Shown one piece after another: positions 18,093 through 29,359 of a stretch of DNA of 64,000 nt. The stretch is from JAJXWB01 sp965246795 (GTDB taxonomy: Bacteria > Pseudomonadota > Alphaproteobacteria > Rhizobiales > Beijerinckiaceae). The first letter of the stretch is position 1. Each line of letters opens with the position of its first letter. The notes under the pieces were generated by a model. It had not been told where the DNA came from, ran no database searches, and worked only from the letters and a program-made list of their open reading frames with translations. A program made the translations under genes and the position numbers. The DNA lies in NCBI GenBank assembly GCA_965246795.1, contig CBDFFN010000007.1:62001-126000 (forward strand). Direction: 5' to 3'.

Positions 18093-20057
18093 CTACATTC
18101 CGTAGGCCACCGTGGGACTGTTGCCGGCGCGCAGGTTGCGATACCGCGCCAAGGCCCAAAGCGGGAAAAACTTCGCGTAGCCATGGTATCGCAAGTAAAA
18201 CACGCGAGGGAAGCCGGTCGCGGTGTAGAGCTCTTCTTTCCACGCGCCCTGTGGCGTTTGGGTTGCTACGAGCCAGGCGATGCCGCGTTTGACGGCATCG
18301 CTGTCGACATCGCCTGCGGCCATCAGACCGAGGATGGCCCAAGCCGTCTGCGAGGCCGTCGAAGGTGACGGCGAATAACCGGCATAGTCGAGCCGGTAGC
18401 TGTCGCCGCCTTCGCCCCAACCGCCGTCCTCGTTCTGGATCGATTGCAGCCAAACCGATGCCCGCCGGACAACGGCGTCCGATGCCGGCATGCCCGCCGC
18501 ATTGAGGGCGCAGAGAACCGACCACGTGCCGTAGATGTAGTTGAGCCCCCACCGGCCGTACCAACTGCCATCAGTGAGTTGCGTGCGGCGCAGATAGTCG
18601 ATGCCGCGCGCCATCGCGGGCGACGTTGCTGATGTCTCACCGAGTTGCGCCAACATCGATACGCAGCGCGCCGTCACATCCTCGGTCGGTGGATCGAGCA
18701 GGGCGCCATGATCGGCGAAGGGAATGTTGTTAAGGTAGTGATAGGAATTGTCGGCGTCGAAGGCGGCCCAGCCGCCATCGCGGCTCTGCAAACCTTCAAC
18801 CCATTCGCGCGCGCGCGCGATCGGGGTGCGATAAGCATCGTGATCGAGCCGATCCATGCCCATGACGACGACGGCAGTGTCGTCGAGATCGGGGTAATGC
18901 GCATTGGCGTACTGGAACGCCCAGCCGCCGGGACGCACGTTCGGCTTCTGCGCCGCCCAATCGCCTTTGACGTCGAGCACTTGTCGCGGTCGCAACCACT
19001 CGAACCCCGCGCGTGCCGACGCAATCGCTTCGCGGTCGCCGGTTTCCTGCATCGCGTGGCAGACGAGCGCCGTATCCCAGACCGGCGAAACGCAAGGCTG
19101 GCAATAGGCCTCGTCGTCGTGGATCACGAGCAGACGCTCGAGCGACTCGCGAACGGCAAGCACATTTGGATCGTCGGCGGGATAGCCCAGCGCATCGAAC
19201 ACGAGCAGGCTGTTCAGCATCGACGGAAAAATGGCGCCAAGTCCGTCGACGCCGTTCAGCCGCTCCTTCGTGAATGCGAGCGCAGCATCCGTCGCACGTT
19301 TGCGCGGCCCCTTCGGAAAGTAGGGATCGACTACACGAAGTATCTTGTCGATGCCGTTGAACAGCGAAACCCAAGGCTCTTTCTGATGCGCCCCGGCTGG
19401 CCAATGCGTGATCTTGTGCGGCGGCGTGAGGAAAAGTTCGACGATCGAAACATCGGTGCCGCTTTTTGGCGCGGGCCGAAACATCAGCAGAAGAAGCAAC
19501 GGCACGATCGTCACGCGCGCCCAGTAGCTGACCTTGTCGATGTGAAACGGAAACCAGCGCGGCAGGAGCATGATCTCGACAGGCATGGCCGGCGCTGCGT
19601 TCCACGGGACCTGACGCCAAAGTGCCAACAGGATGCGCGTGAAGACATTGACCTTCGCCGCACCGCCGGCCGCGCGGACCGCCTCCCGTGCCAGCGCCAT
19701 ATGCGGCGCGTCGACATCGTCGCCGGCCATCTTCAGCGCGAAGTACGCCTTCACGCTCGCGCTGATGTCGAACGGCCCGTCCTGATAAAGCGCCCAGCCG
19801 CCATGCGCGCCCTGGGTACGACGCAGATAATTGCCGATCTTGCGCTCGAGCACCTCGTCGCGGGGCTCGCCACGGAAGTGGCGCATCAGAATGTATTCGG
19901 ACGGAATCGTCGCGTCGGCTTCGAGTTCGAAGCACCAATGGCCGTCCGGCTTGCGGACGTCGAGCAACCAACGCGTGGCGCCCGAAATTGCGGCGTCGAG
20001 ACCGGGCGGCATTTTCGCGTCCGACCGGAGCGGGGCGGACGCGGTCGTGAACGTCAT
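18093..20057 (-). CDS. shc: Squalene-hopene cyclase
   Basis: Membrane-associated class II triterpene cyclase that folds squalene into hopene/hopanol, the committed step to hopanoids, 654 aa. The catalytic protonating motif DxDD is D390-L-D-D393 (DLDDTAVVV). Several QW-type repeats (GxxxxxQxxDGGW forms) are visible: GHWCFELEAD near 40, AHGGWALYQDG near 85, GLQSRDGGWAAFD near 410, TQLTDGSWYGRWG near 510, and QNEDGGWGEGG near 560. It starts 7 bases after the petC stop on the same strand, so it seems to be transcribed with the bc1 genes. hpnG follows 3 bases later. The other early genes (hpnC, hpnD, hpnE) are not in the window. Confidence 0.95.
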   Translation of the reverse strand: MTFTTASAPLRSDAKMPPGLDAAISGATRWLLDVRKPDGHWCFELEADATIPSEYILMRHFRGEPRDEVLERKIGNYLRRTQGAHGGWALYQDGPFDISASVKAYFALKMAGDDVDAPHMALAREAVRAAGGAAKVNVFTRILLALWRQVPWNAAPAMPVEIMLLPRWFPFHIDKVSYWARVTIVPLLLLLMFRPAPKSGTDVSIVELFLTPPHKITHWPAGAHQKEPWVSLFNGIDKILRVVDPYFPKGPRKRATDAALAFTKERLNGVDGLGAIFPSMLNSLLVFDALGYPADDPNVLAVRESLERLLVIHDDEAYCQPCVSPVWDTALVCHAMQETGDREAIASARAGFEWLRPRQVLDVKGDWAAQKPNVRPGGWAFQYANAHYPDLDDTAVVVMGMDRLDHDAYRTPIARAREWVEGLQSRDGGWAAFDADNSYHYLNNIPFADHGALLDPPTEDVTARCVSMLAQLGETSATSPAMARGIDYLRRTQLTDGSWYGRWGLNYIYGTWSVLCALNAAGMPASDAVVRRASVWLQSIQNEDGGWGEGGDSYRLDYAGYSPSPSTASQTAWAILGLMAAGDVDSDAVKRGIAWLVATQTPQGAWKEELYTATGFPRVFYLRYHGYAKFFPLWALARYRNLRAGNSPTVAYGM

Positions 20058-20064
20058 CCGTCGA

Positions 20065-21000
20065 TCAATGCGCGACGTTCGACCAAATGCGGCGCTTCGT
20101 GGCGTAGAGCAGCCCCGACAGAATGAGGAGGAAGATGATGACCCGGAAGCCGGTTCGCTTGCGCTGATCGAGCTTCGGCTCCGCCATCCACATCATGTAA
20201 GCGGCGACGTCCTTGGCATATTGCGGGATGGTCGCCGGCGTGCCGTCGGAATATTCGACCTGTCCGTCGCCGGAGAGCGGCGGCGGCATCGCGATTTTTC
20301 CGCCCGGCATGAACTCGTTGTAGTATTGCCCGGCATCGAGCTTCACGTCTGCCGGCGGATCTTTGTACCCCGTCAGGATCGCCGCGATGTAATCGGGACC
20401 GCCTTCTTGGTACGAGAAGAACGGCAGCGCGTTAAAGACAAACTTCGGGAACGGATTGTGGACGTCGCGCGCCTTTGCGAGCACTGACATGTCGGGCGGC
20501 AGACCGCCGCCATTGGCGGCACGGGCGGCGTTGGCGTTCGGAAACGGTGACGGCCATTTGTCCGACGGGCGCGCAGGGCGCTCGAACATTTCGCCGGCAT
20601 CGTTCGGGCCGTCCTTGACCTTGTATTCCGCGGCGAGCGCTTTGACCTGACCCTCCGAAAAGCCCGGACCGCCGGGCTCCGCGAGGTTGCGGAACGCGAG
20701 CTTCTCGGCCGAGTGACAGTTGGCGCAGACTTCGCGAAACACGCGGAAACCGCGCTGCAGCTGGCCGGGATCGTATTTGCCGAACGTGCCGGCGAAGGAC
20801 CACGGTTCGCGCGGCGGAATCGGCGTCTCGTGTTCGTGCACCTCCGTGCCGCCGCCTTGCTTGGCAGCGTCTTCGGCCGTCGCAGCGGGGGCTGGCACGA
20901 AAGCGACAAAGGCGAGAAGGCCGGCGCCGGCGGCGACGCGCGCGATCGGCGACGCGAAGACGAACGCGCCAGCGCGCTTGAGCGAACGGATCATCGCCAT
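20065..21000 (-). CDS. petC: Cytochrome c1 of the bc1 complex
   Basis: Membrane-anchored c-type cytochrome that passes electrons from the Rieske protein to soluble cytochrome c. The start is ATG 21000, overlapping the petB stop (ATGA); 311 aa. A signal/anchor segment (about 10-42) precedes the heme motif C92-A-N-C95-H96. The axial Met is probably in the EFMPGGKIAMPPPL region, and the C-terminal TM anchor lies near 285-305 (VIIFLLILSGLLYATKRR). Here c1 is a separate gene, unlike the b-c1 fusion (fbcH) of Bradyrhizobium. The stop is 7 bases before shc. Confidence 0.93.
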   Translation of the reverse strand: MAMIRSLKRAGAFVFASPIARVAAGAGLLAFVAFVPAPAATAEDAAKQGGGTEVHEHETPIPPREPWSFAGTFGKYDPGQLQRGFRVFREVCANCHSAEKLAFRNLAEPGGPGFSEGQVKALAAEYKVKDGPNDAGEMFERPARPSDKWPSPFPNANAARAANGGGLPPDMSVLAKARDVHNPFPKFVFNALPFFSYQEGGPDYIAAILTGYKDPPADVKLDAGQYYNEFMPGGKIAMPPPLSGDGQVEYSDGTPATIPQYAKDVAAYMMWMAEPKLDQRKRTGFRVIIFLLILSGLLYATKRRIWSNVAH

Positions 21001-22277
21001 CAGCCCTTTGTGCTCGGCTCGGAGGCTGCACCGGCGGCGACAGAGGCACCAGACCCGCCGGCGAGAATCGAGTCGGCGATCGACGCCGGAATTTTTAGCG
21101 GTGTCTCGAACAGACCGAGCAGCGGCAGCACCACGACAAGATGCGCGAAATAATACAGCGTCAGCAAGCGCGCAACGAACGTTGCGCCATCGCTCGGCGG
21201 CTGCGAGCCAAGATAGCCGAGGCCGATCGTGCAAAGCACGAAAAGCCAGAAGAAGATCTTGTAGAGCGGGCGATACACGGCCGAGCGAACGCGCGACGTG
21301 TCGAGCCAAGGCAGGAAGGCGAGCAGCGCGATCGAGCCGAACATCGCAATGACGCCGCCGAGCTTCGACGGAATAGCGCGCAGGATCGCGTAGAACGGCA
21401 GGAAGTACCATTCCGGCACGATATGCGCCGGCGTCTGCAGCGGATTCGCCTCGATGTAATTGTCGGAGTGGCCAAGATAGTTCGGCACGAAGAAAATGAA
21501 CCACGCGAACACGACGAAGAAGCACGTCATCGCGAACGCGTCTTTCATCGTGGCGTAGGGCGTGAAGGGCACCGTGTCCTTCTGCACGTCGCGCACTTCG
21601 ACGCCGGTCGGATTGTTCTGACCCGCGATATGCAGCGCCCAAACGTGCAGCACAACGATGCCCGCGATCATGAAAGGCAGCAGGTAGTGCAGCGCAAAGA
21701 AGCGGTTGAGCGTCGGATTGTCGACGGAATAACCACCCCACAGCCAGGTCGTGATCGTGTCGCCGACGACTGGGATTGCCGAAAACAGGTTGGTGATGAC
21801 GGTGGCGCCCCAGAACGACATCTGGCCCCACGGCAGCACATAGCCCATGAAGGCCGTCGCCATCATGAGAAGAAAGATGATGACGCCGAGAATCCAGAGA
21901 ATTTCGCGCGGATCCTTGTAGGAGCCGTAATACATGCCGCGCGCGATATGGATATAGACCGCGAGGAAGAACATCGACGCGCCGTTGGCATGCGCGTAAC
22001 GCAGCAGCCAGCCGTAATTCACGTCGCGCATGATGTGCTCGACGGAGTTGAACGCCATCGTCGTCTCGGGCGTGTAATGCATCGCGAGGACGACGCCGGT
22101 CACGATCTGCGCGACGAGCATGACGGACAGGATGCCGCCGAACGTCCACCAGTAATTGAGATTACGCGGCGTCGGATAGGCAACGAACGACGAATGCACG
22201 AGGCCCATCAGCGGCAGGCGCTGCTCGAACCAGCGCCCTATGGCGCTTTTCGGAACGTAGGTCGAAGGTCCGCTCAT
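21000..22277 (-). CDS. petB: Cytochrome b of the bc1 complex
   Basis: Core quinol-oxidising subunit carrying hemes bL and bH, 425 aa, about eight TM helices. Typical segments are the N-terminal YWWTFGGILSVMLVAQIVTG, LHYTPE-like GVVLAMHYTPETTMAFNSV, GYVLPWGQMSFWGATVITNL (Qo-site cd region), and the PEWYFLPFYAILRAIPSK loop containing the PEWY quinol-site motif. The C-terminus has a Gly/Ala/Ser-rich tail. It sits between petA (40 bases upstream) and petC (4-base overlap) in the classical petABC order. Confidence 0.95.
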   Translation of the reverse strand: MSGPSTYVPKSAIGRWFEQRLPLMGLVHSSFVAYPTPRNLNYWWTFGGILSVMLVAQIVTGVVLAMHYTPETTMAFNSVEHIMRDVNYGWLLRYAHANGASMFFLAVYIHIARGMYYGSYKDPREILWILGVIIFLLMMATAFMGYVLPWGQMSFWGATVITNLFSAIPVVGDTITTWLWGGYSVDNPTLNRFFALHYLLPFMIAGIVVLHVWALHIAGQNNPTGVEVRDVQKDTVPFTPYATMKDAFAMTCFFVVFAWFIFFVPNYLGHSDNYIEANPLQTPAHIVPEWYFLPFYAILRAIPSKLGGVIAMFGSIALLAFLPWLDTSRVRSAVYRPLYKIFFWLFVLCTIGLGYLGSQPPSDGATFVARLLTLYYFAHLVVVLPLLGLFETPLKIPASIADSILAGGSGASVAAGAASEPSTKG

Positions 22278-22317
22278 CGGTGAACTTTCCGTTTTCGTCT
22301 TGCCCGGCTGTGCGGGA

Positions 22318-22842
22318 TCAGCCGATCTTCACTTTGGTTTCGCCCTCGAAGGCGTAAGTCGGCACTTCGAGGTTGCGTGGCGCCGGACCCGAGCGGATGC
22401 GGCCGGACGTGTCGTAGACCGAGCCGTGGCAGGGGCAGAACCAGCCGTCGTAGGTGCCCTGATGGCCAAGCGGAATGCAGCCGAGATGCGTGCAGACGCC
22501 GACGACGACCAGCCATTCCGGCTTCTTCACGCGCTGCGCGTCCGTCTGCGGATCGGGCAAGGTGTTCAGCGGAACGTTCTTGGCTTCCTCGATCTCTTTC
22601 GCCGTGCGATGGCGCACGAAGACCGGCTTGCCGCGCCACTTCACCGTGACGATCTGACCTTCCGCGATATTGGCGATATCGACTTCGGTCGAGGCCAGCG
22701 CCAGCGTCGAGGCGTCCGGGTTCATCTGGTTGATGAGCGGCCAGACTGCCGAACCGACGGCCACTGCGCCAAAGGCGCCGGTCGCCAGGAAGAGCATGTC
22801 CCGCCGCGTCGGCTCAGAACCCCCCAACGTCGTGTTCGCCAC
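22318..22842 (-). CDS. petA: Rieske iron-sulfur protein of the bc1 complex
   Basis: The [2Fe-2S] subunit that accepts the first electron from quinol at the Qo site. 174 aa. The N-terminus has a twin-arginine signal/anchor (PTRRDMLFLATGAFG, residues 11-25) with TM helix to about 38. Cluster ligands are C117 and H119 (CTHLGC) and C136 and H139 (CPCHGS), with C122 and C138 as the disulfide pair. It is first in petABC. A perfect 19-base inverted repeat lies 18 bases upstream of its start in the leader. Confidence 0.95.
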   Translation of the reverse strand: MANTTLGGSEPTRRDMLFLATGAFGAVAVGSAVWPLINQMNPDASTLALASTEVDIANIAEGQIVTVKWRGKPVFVRHRTAKEIEEAKNVPLNTLPDPQTDAQRVKKPEWLVVVGVCTHLGCIPLGHQGTYDGWFCPCHGSVYDTSGRIRSGPAPRNLEVPTYAFEGETKVKIG

Positions 22843-22859
22843 GTCTGGACCCCGTATCG

Positions 22860-22878
22860 CTTCGCGACCGTCGCGAAG
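22860..22878 (-). promoter_or_regulatory. Inverted repeat in the petA leader
   Basis: CTTCGCGA, CCG, TCGCGAAG: 8-base perfect arms with a 3-base spacer, 18 bases before the petA start. It could be an operator or an mRNA leader hairpin. Further upstream on the minus strand a TTGCGG-17-TAGTAC pair is a weak promoter candidate. No regulator is suggested by the sequence alone. Confidence 0.3.
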
Positions 22879-23018
22879 ACTGGAATGGTACTAAGGACAC
22901 GTTCGGGCCGCCGCAATGCGACCGCTCGCCACGTGTTTTTTCCCATGCGATAAGCGCGGTTCCTTGCACCGTTTAATCGGCTTGTCCACCCGGCGGATCG
23001 CGTGCAACGGATGATGCG

Positions 23019-23513
23019 ATGACGCCACGCCCGCCCGTGCTTGCTTTGTACGAACCCGACATCCCGCAGAACACGGGCACGATGCTGCGAACCTGCGCCT
23101 GCCTCGGCATCGGCGCGGCCATCGTCGAGCCCGCCGCCTTCCCGGTATCGGACCGCGCGTTTCGCCGTGCCGGCATGGATTATCTCGATCGCGTCGCTAT
23201 CGACCGTTTCGCCGATTTCGCCGCGCTTCAGACTTGGTGCGCGAACGAAGACCGGCGGCTGATCCTTCTCACAACACGGGCTGCCATGACCTACACAGAC
23301 TTCGCTTTCCGGCCGGACGACGTGCTGCTCGTCGGCCGCGAATCCGCGGGCGTACCGGAGGCTGTGCACGAGAGCGCCGATGCGCGGCTGCGCGTGCCGA
23401 TGGCGCCCGGCCTGCGCTCGCTCAATGTCGCGGTGAGCGCGGCGATGGCGCTTGGCGAACTTCGGCGTCAGATCGGCTGGCCGCAGGCGGCCACAACGGA
23501 CGCAGCCGCATGA
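23019..23513 (+). CDS. trmL: tRNA (cytidine/uridine-2'-O-)-methyltransferase TrmL-like
   Basis: SPOUT-class enzyme that 2'-O-methylates the wobble nucleotide (position 34) of tRNA-Leu isoacceptors. 164 aa, the usual short SPOUT form with no extra RNA-binding domain. The N-terminus LYEPDIPQNTGTMLRTCACLG and the knot motifs VLLVGRESAGVPE and LRVPMAPGLRSLNVAVSAAM are diagnostic. It is divergent from petA. The stop overlaps the hemF start (ATGA), so the two are co-translated. Confidence 0.92.
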   Translation: MTPRPPVLALYEPDIPQNTGTMLRTCACLGIGAAIVEPAAFPVSDRAFRRAGMDYLDRVAIDRFADFAALQTWCANEDRRLILLTTRAAMTYTDFAFRPDDVLLVGRESAGVPEAVHESADARLRVPMAPGLRSLNVAVSAAMALGELRRQIGWPQAATTDAAA

Positions 23514-24412
23514 GCCAGATCGAGACCCGAAAGGCGACGGCGCGCGCCTGGTTCGAAACACTACAAGACAAGATCGTCGCGGCCTTCGAGACGATCGAGC
23601 AAGAGGCGACCGGCCCATTCGCGGACGGGCACGCGACGCCGGGGCGCTTCGAACGAAAGCCTTGGACCCGCGCCGACCATACCGGCGCGCCGGGCGGCGG
23701 CGGGAAGATGGCCATGCTGCGGGGCCGCGTTTTCGAGAAAGCCGGCGTCCACTCCTCGACGGTGTTCGGCACATTCGCGCCGGAATTCGCAGCGCAGATT
23801 CCGGGCGCATCCGAAGACCCGCGCTTCTTCGCGACCGGCGTGTCGCTGATTGCGCATCCGTGGAATCCGCATGCACCGACCGTCCACATGAACACGCGCT
23901 TCGTCGTCACGACGAAGGCGTGGTTCGGGGGTGGCGCCGATCTTACGCCGGTGCTCGAACGTCGACGGACGCAGACAGACCCGGACAGCATCGCCTTCCA
24001 CGCCGCGATGCGCGGCGCCTGCGAGGCGCATCCGGTCGCCGATTATCCGCGCTTCAAGGCGTGGTGCGAAGAGTATTTCCATCTGAAGCACCGAAACGAG
24101 CCGCGCGGCATCGGCGGTATTTTCTTCGACTATCTCAACAGCGGCGGTGACCCCGAGAATTCCGGCTGGGATGCCGATCTCGCCTTCACGAAATCGGTCG
24201 GAGAGGCGTTTCTCGCCGCCTATCCCGCGATCATGGCGCGCGATCTCGAGACGCCGTGGACCCACGCGGACCGCAACGAGCAGCTTGTGCGGCGCGGTCG
24301 CTATGTCGAGTTCAACCTACTCCATGATCGCGGGACGATTTTCGGCCTGCGGACCGGCGGCAACGTCGAATCGATCCTGTCGTCGCTGCCCCCGGCGGTT
24401 GCGTGGCCGTGA
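23510..24412 (+). CDS. hemF: Oxygen-dependent coproporphyrinogen III oxidase
   Basis: Aerobic oxidative decarboxylation of coproporphyrinogen III to protoporphyrinogen IX in heme synthesis, cytoplasmic homodimer. The start is ATG 23510 overlapping the trmL stop; 300 aa. The conserved blocks GGGGKMAMLRGRVFEKAGVHSS-like region (about 65-85), HPWNPHAPTVHMNTRF (about 120), WFGGGADLTP (about 145) and RRGRYVEFNLLHDRGT (about 260) are intact. It is close to the bc1 operon, which needs heme, but on the opposite strand. Confidence 0.95.
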   Translation: MSQIETRKATARAWFETLQDKIVAAFETIEQEATGPFADGHATPGRFERKPWTRADHTGAPGGGGKMAMLRGRVFEKAGVHSSTVFGTFAPEFAAQIPGASEDPRFFATGVSLIAHPWNPHAPTVHMNTRFVVTTKAWFGGGADLTPVLERRRTQTDPDSIAFHAAMRGACEAHPVADYPRFKAWCEEYFHLKHRNEPRGIGGIFFDYLNSGGDPENSGWDADLAFTKSVGEAFLAAYPAIMARDLETPWTHADRNEQLVRRGRYVEFNLLHDRGTIFGLRTGGNVESILSSLPPAVAWP

Positions 24413-24512
24413 TCGGATCAACGGCAAATTAATCTTCAGCAATTTTTTCAGGAACCTTTCGCGCTTCGGATAGTTCGGCCAACGTGTGGCGCGAGCCCAA
24501 TTTGGAGGCATT

Positions 24513-24926
24513 TTGGGCCACGCCGGGCGTTTAGTGGGGAAATTTGTCCTTATCGTCGAGGACGACCCGATTCTGCTTCTTCATAGCGTCGACTTGATCG
24601 AAGGCGAGGGATACGACGTCATCGAGGCGCGCAACGCCGACGAGGCCATCGCCATTCTCGAAGGGCGCGTGGACATTGCGATCGTTTTCACCGACGTCGA
24701 AATGCCGGGCACGATGGATGGACTGAAGCTTGCACGGTTCATTCGCAACCGGTGGCCGCCGGTGCATCTGATCGTCGCGTCCGGCCGGACATCGCCGCTT
24801 GCGCATGAACTGCCGGAAGGCAGCCGATTTTTCGCCAAGCCTTACAACGATGCGTCGCTGATAAGCGCTTTGAACGACATGGCGCGACGCGATCAGGATT
24901 CCCGTCCGTCTGCCGATCCCAGCTAG
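24513..24926 (+). CDS. Stand-alone response regulator receiver protein
   Basis: CheY-like single receiver domain without an output domain, about 137 aa from TTG 24513, which has GGAGG just upstream. A longer GTG start at 24486 or a shorter one at 24534 are alternatives. Features are the acidic pair in VLIVEDDP, the phosphoacceptor Asp in FTDVEMPG, the Ser-Gly in VASGRT in place of the usual Ser/Thr-Ala, and the Lys in FFAKPYND. No histidine kinase is nearby, so its partner is unknown. It converges on the GtrA gene, with 3' ends overlapping by 4 bases. Confidence 0.85.
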   Translation: MGHAGRLVGKFVLIVEDDPILLLHSVDLIEGEGYDVIEARNADEAIAILEGRVDIAIVFTDVEMPGTMDGLKLARFIRNRWPPVHLIVASGRTSPLAHELPEGSRFFAKPYNDASLISALNDMARRDQDSRPSADPS

Positions 24927-25363
24927 AGCACCGGAGCTTCGTCGAACGTCCAGAATCTGTGGGCAGTGAAACTCCAGACAAGCACGACGCCGGTCGTCAG
25001 CACTTGCGCCAGCAGGTAGGGCAGTGCGAGTGACCCTGTCAGGAACGTCATCGCGATCCCGGTCAGCCCGAAACCGACCCCCGCCACGACGGCGAACCGC
25101 CACGCCGCGCCGGCATGGCTGCGGCGGCTCGCGAAGGTGAGTTTCCTGTTGAGCACATAGGAAACGACGCCACCCGCGATGTAGCCGCAGAGCGTGGCGG
25201 GCACCGGCGTGAAGTGCACACCTTCGACGAGGCCAATCAGCACGCCGTAATGCGCGACGGCAGAAGCAAGGCCGGCGGCGAGGAAGGCGAGGAGTTGCTG
25301 CCGGCGGACCATTCGCGGCGGCTTACCCCTGAACCGCGCATTGCGCCACGGCACGGGGTTCAC
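24923..25363 (-). CDS. GtrA-family membrane protein
   Basis: Small polytopic membrane protein, 146 aa, with four predicted TM helices (about 24-45, 52-70, 88-108 and 115-135). Family members are thought to flip or help translocate lipid-linked sugars (undecaprenyl-phosphate-glucose in phage GtrA). The motif GYIAGGVVSYVLNRKLTF and the C-terminal HRFWTFD are typical. No glycosyltransferase (GtrB) is adjacent, so substrate and pathway are open. It is convergent with the receiver gene and ends within its last codons. Confidence 0.85.
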   Translation of the reverse strand: MNPVPWRNARFRGKPPRMVRRQQLLAFLAAGLASAVAHYGVLIGLVEGVHFTPVPATLCGYIAGGVVSYVLNRKLTFASRRSHAGAAWRFAVVAGVGFGLTGIAMTFLTGSLALPYLLAQVLTTGVVLVWSFTAHRFWTFDEAPVL

Positions 25364-25480
25364 ATACCCACCTTTTGCCTCTAGTCACTCGGCTTCAACG
25401 ACTATCGCTGCCTGCCTGGCCAACGGACGCCTCGCGCCCGCTCGGGCACGCACGCGCAATCTGGAACAAGTCTCGCGCCC

Positions 25481-28837
<3,357 letters not shown>

Positions 28838-28882
28838 GGGTCGTGCACGCGAGAAGGGTCGGGACGAACAAGAGCCGGAACG

Positions 28883-29359
28883 ATGGTCGAGAAAGTGCCG
28901 ATGACGCCGGGCGGTTACACCGCGCTGGAAGAAGAATTGAAGCGCCGCCAGCAGATCGAGCGCCCTAAAATCATCCAGCAGATTTCCGAAGCGCGTGCGC
29001 ATGGCGATCTCAGCGAGAACGCCGAATATCACGCCGCGAAGGAAGCGCAGTCGCTGAACGAGGGCCGCATTGGGACGCTCGAAGACAGGCTCGTGCGCGC
29101 CGACGTGATTGACGTCTCGAAGCTGACGGGGACGACCATCAAGTTCGGCGCCATTGTGACGCTTGTCGACGAAGAAACCGAGCAGGAAAAACGCTACCAG
29201 ATCGTCGGCGAGATGGAGGCCGATGTGAAACTTGGTCGTATCTCGATCACGTCGCCGATCGCGCGGGCGCTGATCGGAAAGACGGTTGGCGACACAGTCG
29301 AGGTGATGGCGCCGGGCGGCGGCAAGTCCTACGAGGTTTTGAAAGTCGCGTTTGCGTGA
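28883..29359 (+). CDS. greA: Transcription elongation factor GreA
   Basis: Rescues backtracked RNA polymerase by stimulating cleavage of the transcript 3' end. 158 aa, the standard length: an N-terminal coiled coil (about 12-75, with the DLSENAEYHAAKE tip that carries the catalytic acidic residues) and a C-terminal FKBP-like domain (about 80-158, SPIARALIGKTVGDTVEV). It lies 45 bases after carB, a common alphaproteobacterial order. The 3' end overlaps the TTG start of the ELM1-like gene by 8 bases. Confidence 0.96.
   Translation: MVEKVPMTPGGYTALEEELKRRQQIERPKIIQQISEARAHGDLSENAEYHAAKEAQSLNEGRIGTLEDRLVRADVIDVSKLTGTTIKFGAIVTLVDEETEQEKRYQIVGEMEADVKLGRISITSPIARALIGKTVGDTVEVMAPGGGKSYEVLKVAFA

Noticed and set aside
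16143..18564. Minus- and plus-strand open frames within hpnH, hpnG and shc
   Set aside because: Shadows of the hopanoid genes; real frames carry catalytic motifs.
20065..22149. Possible fused cytochrome b-c1 gene (fbcH-like)
   Set aside because: The c1 frame stays open upstream, but petB is read in another frame and ends in an ATGA overlap at 21000, so b and c1 are separate proteins.
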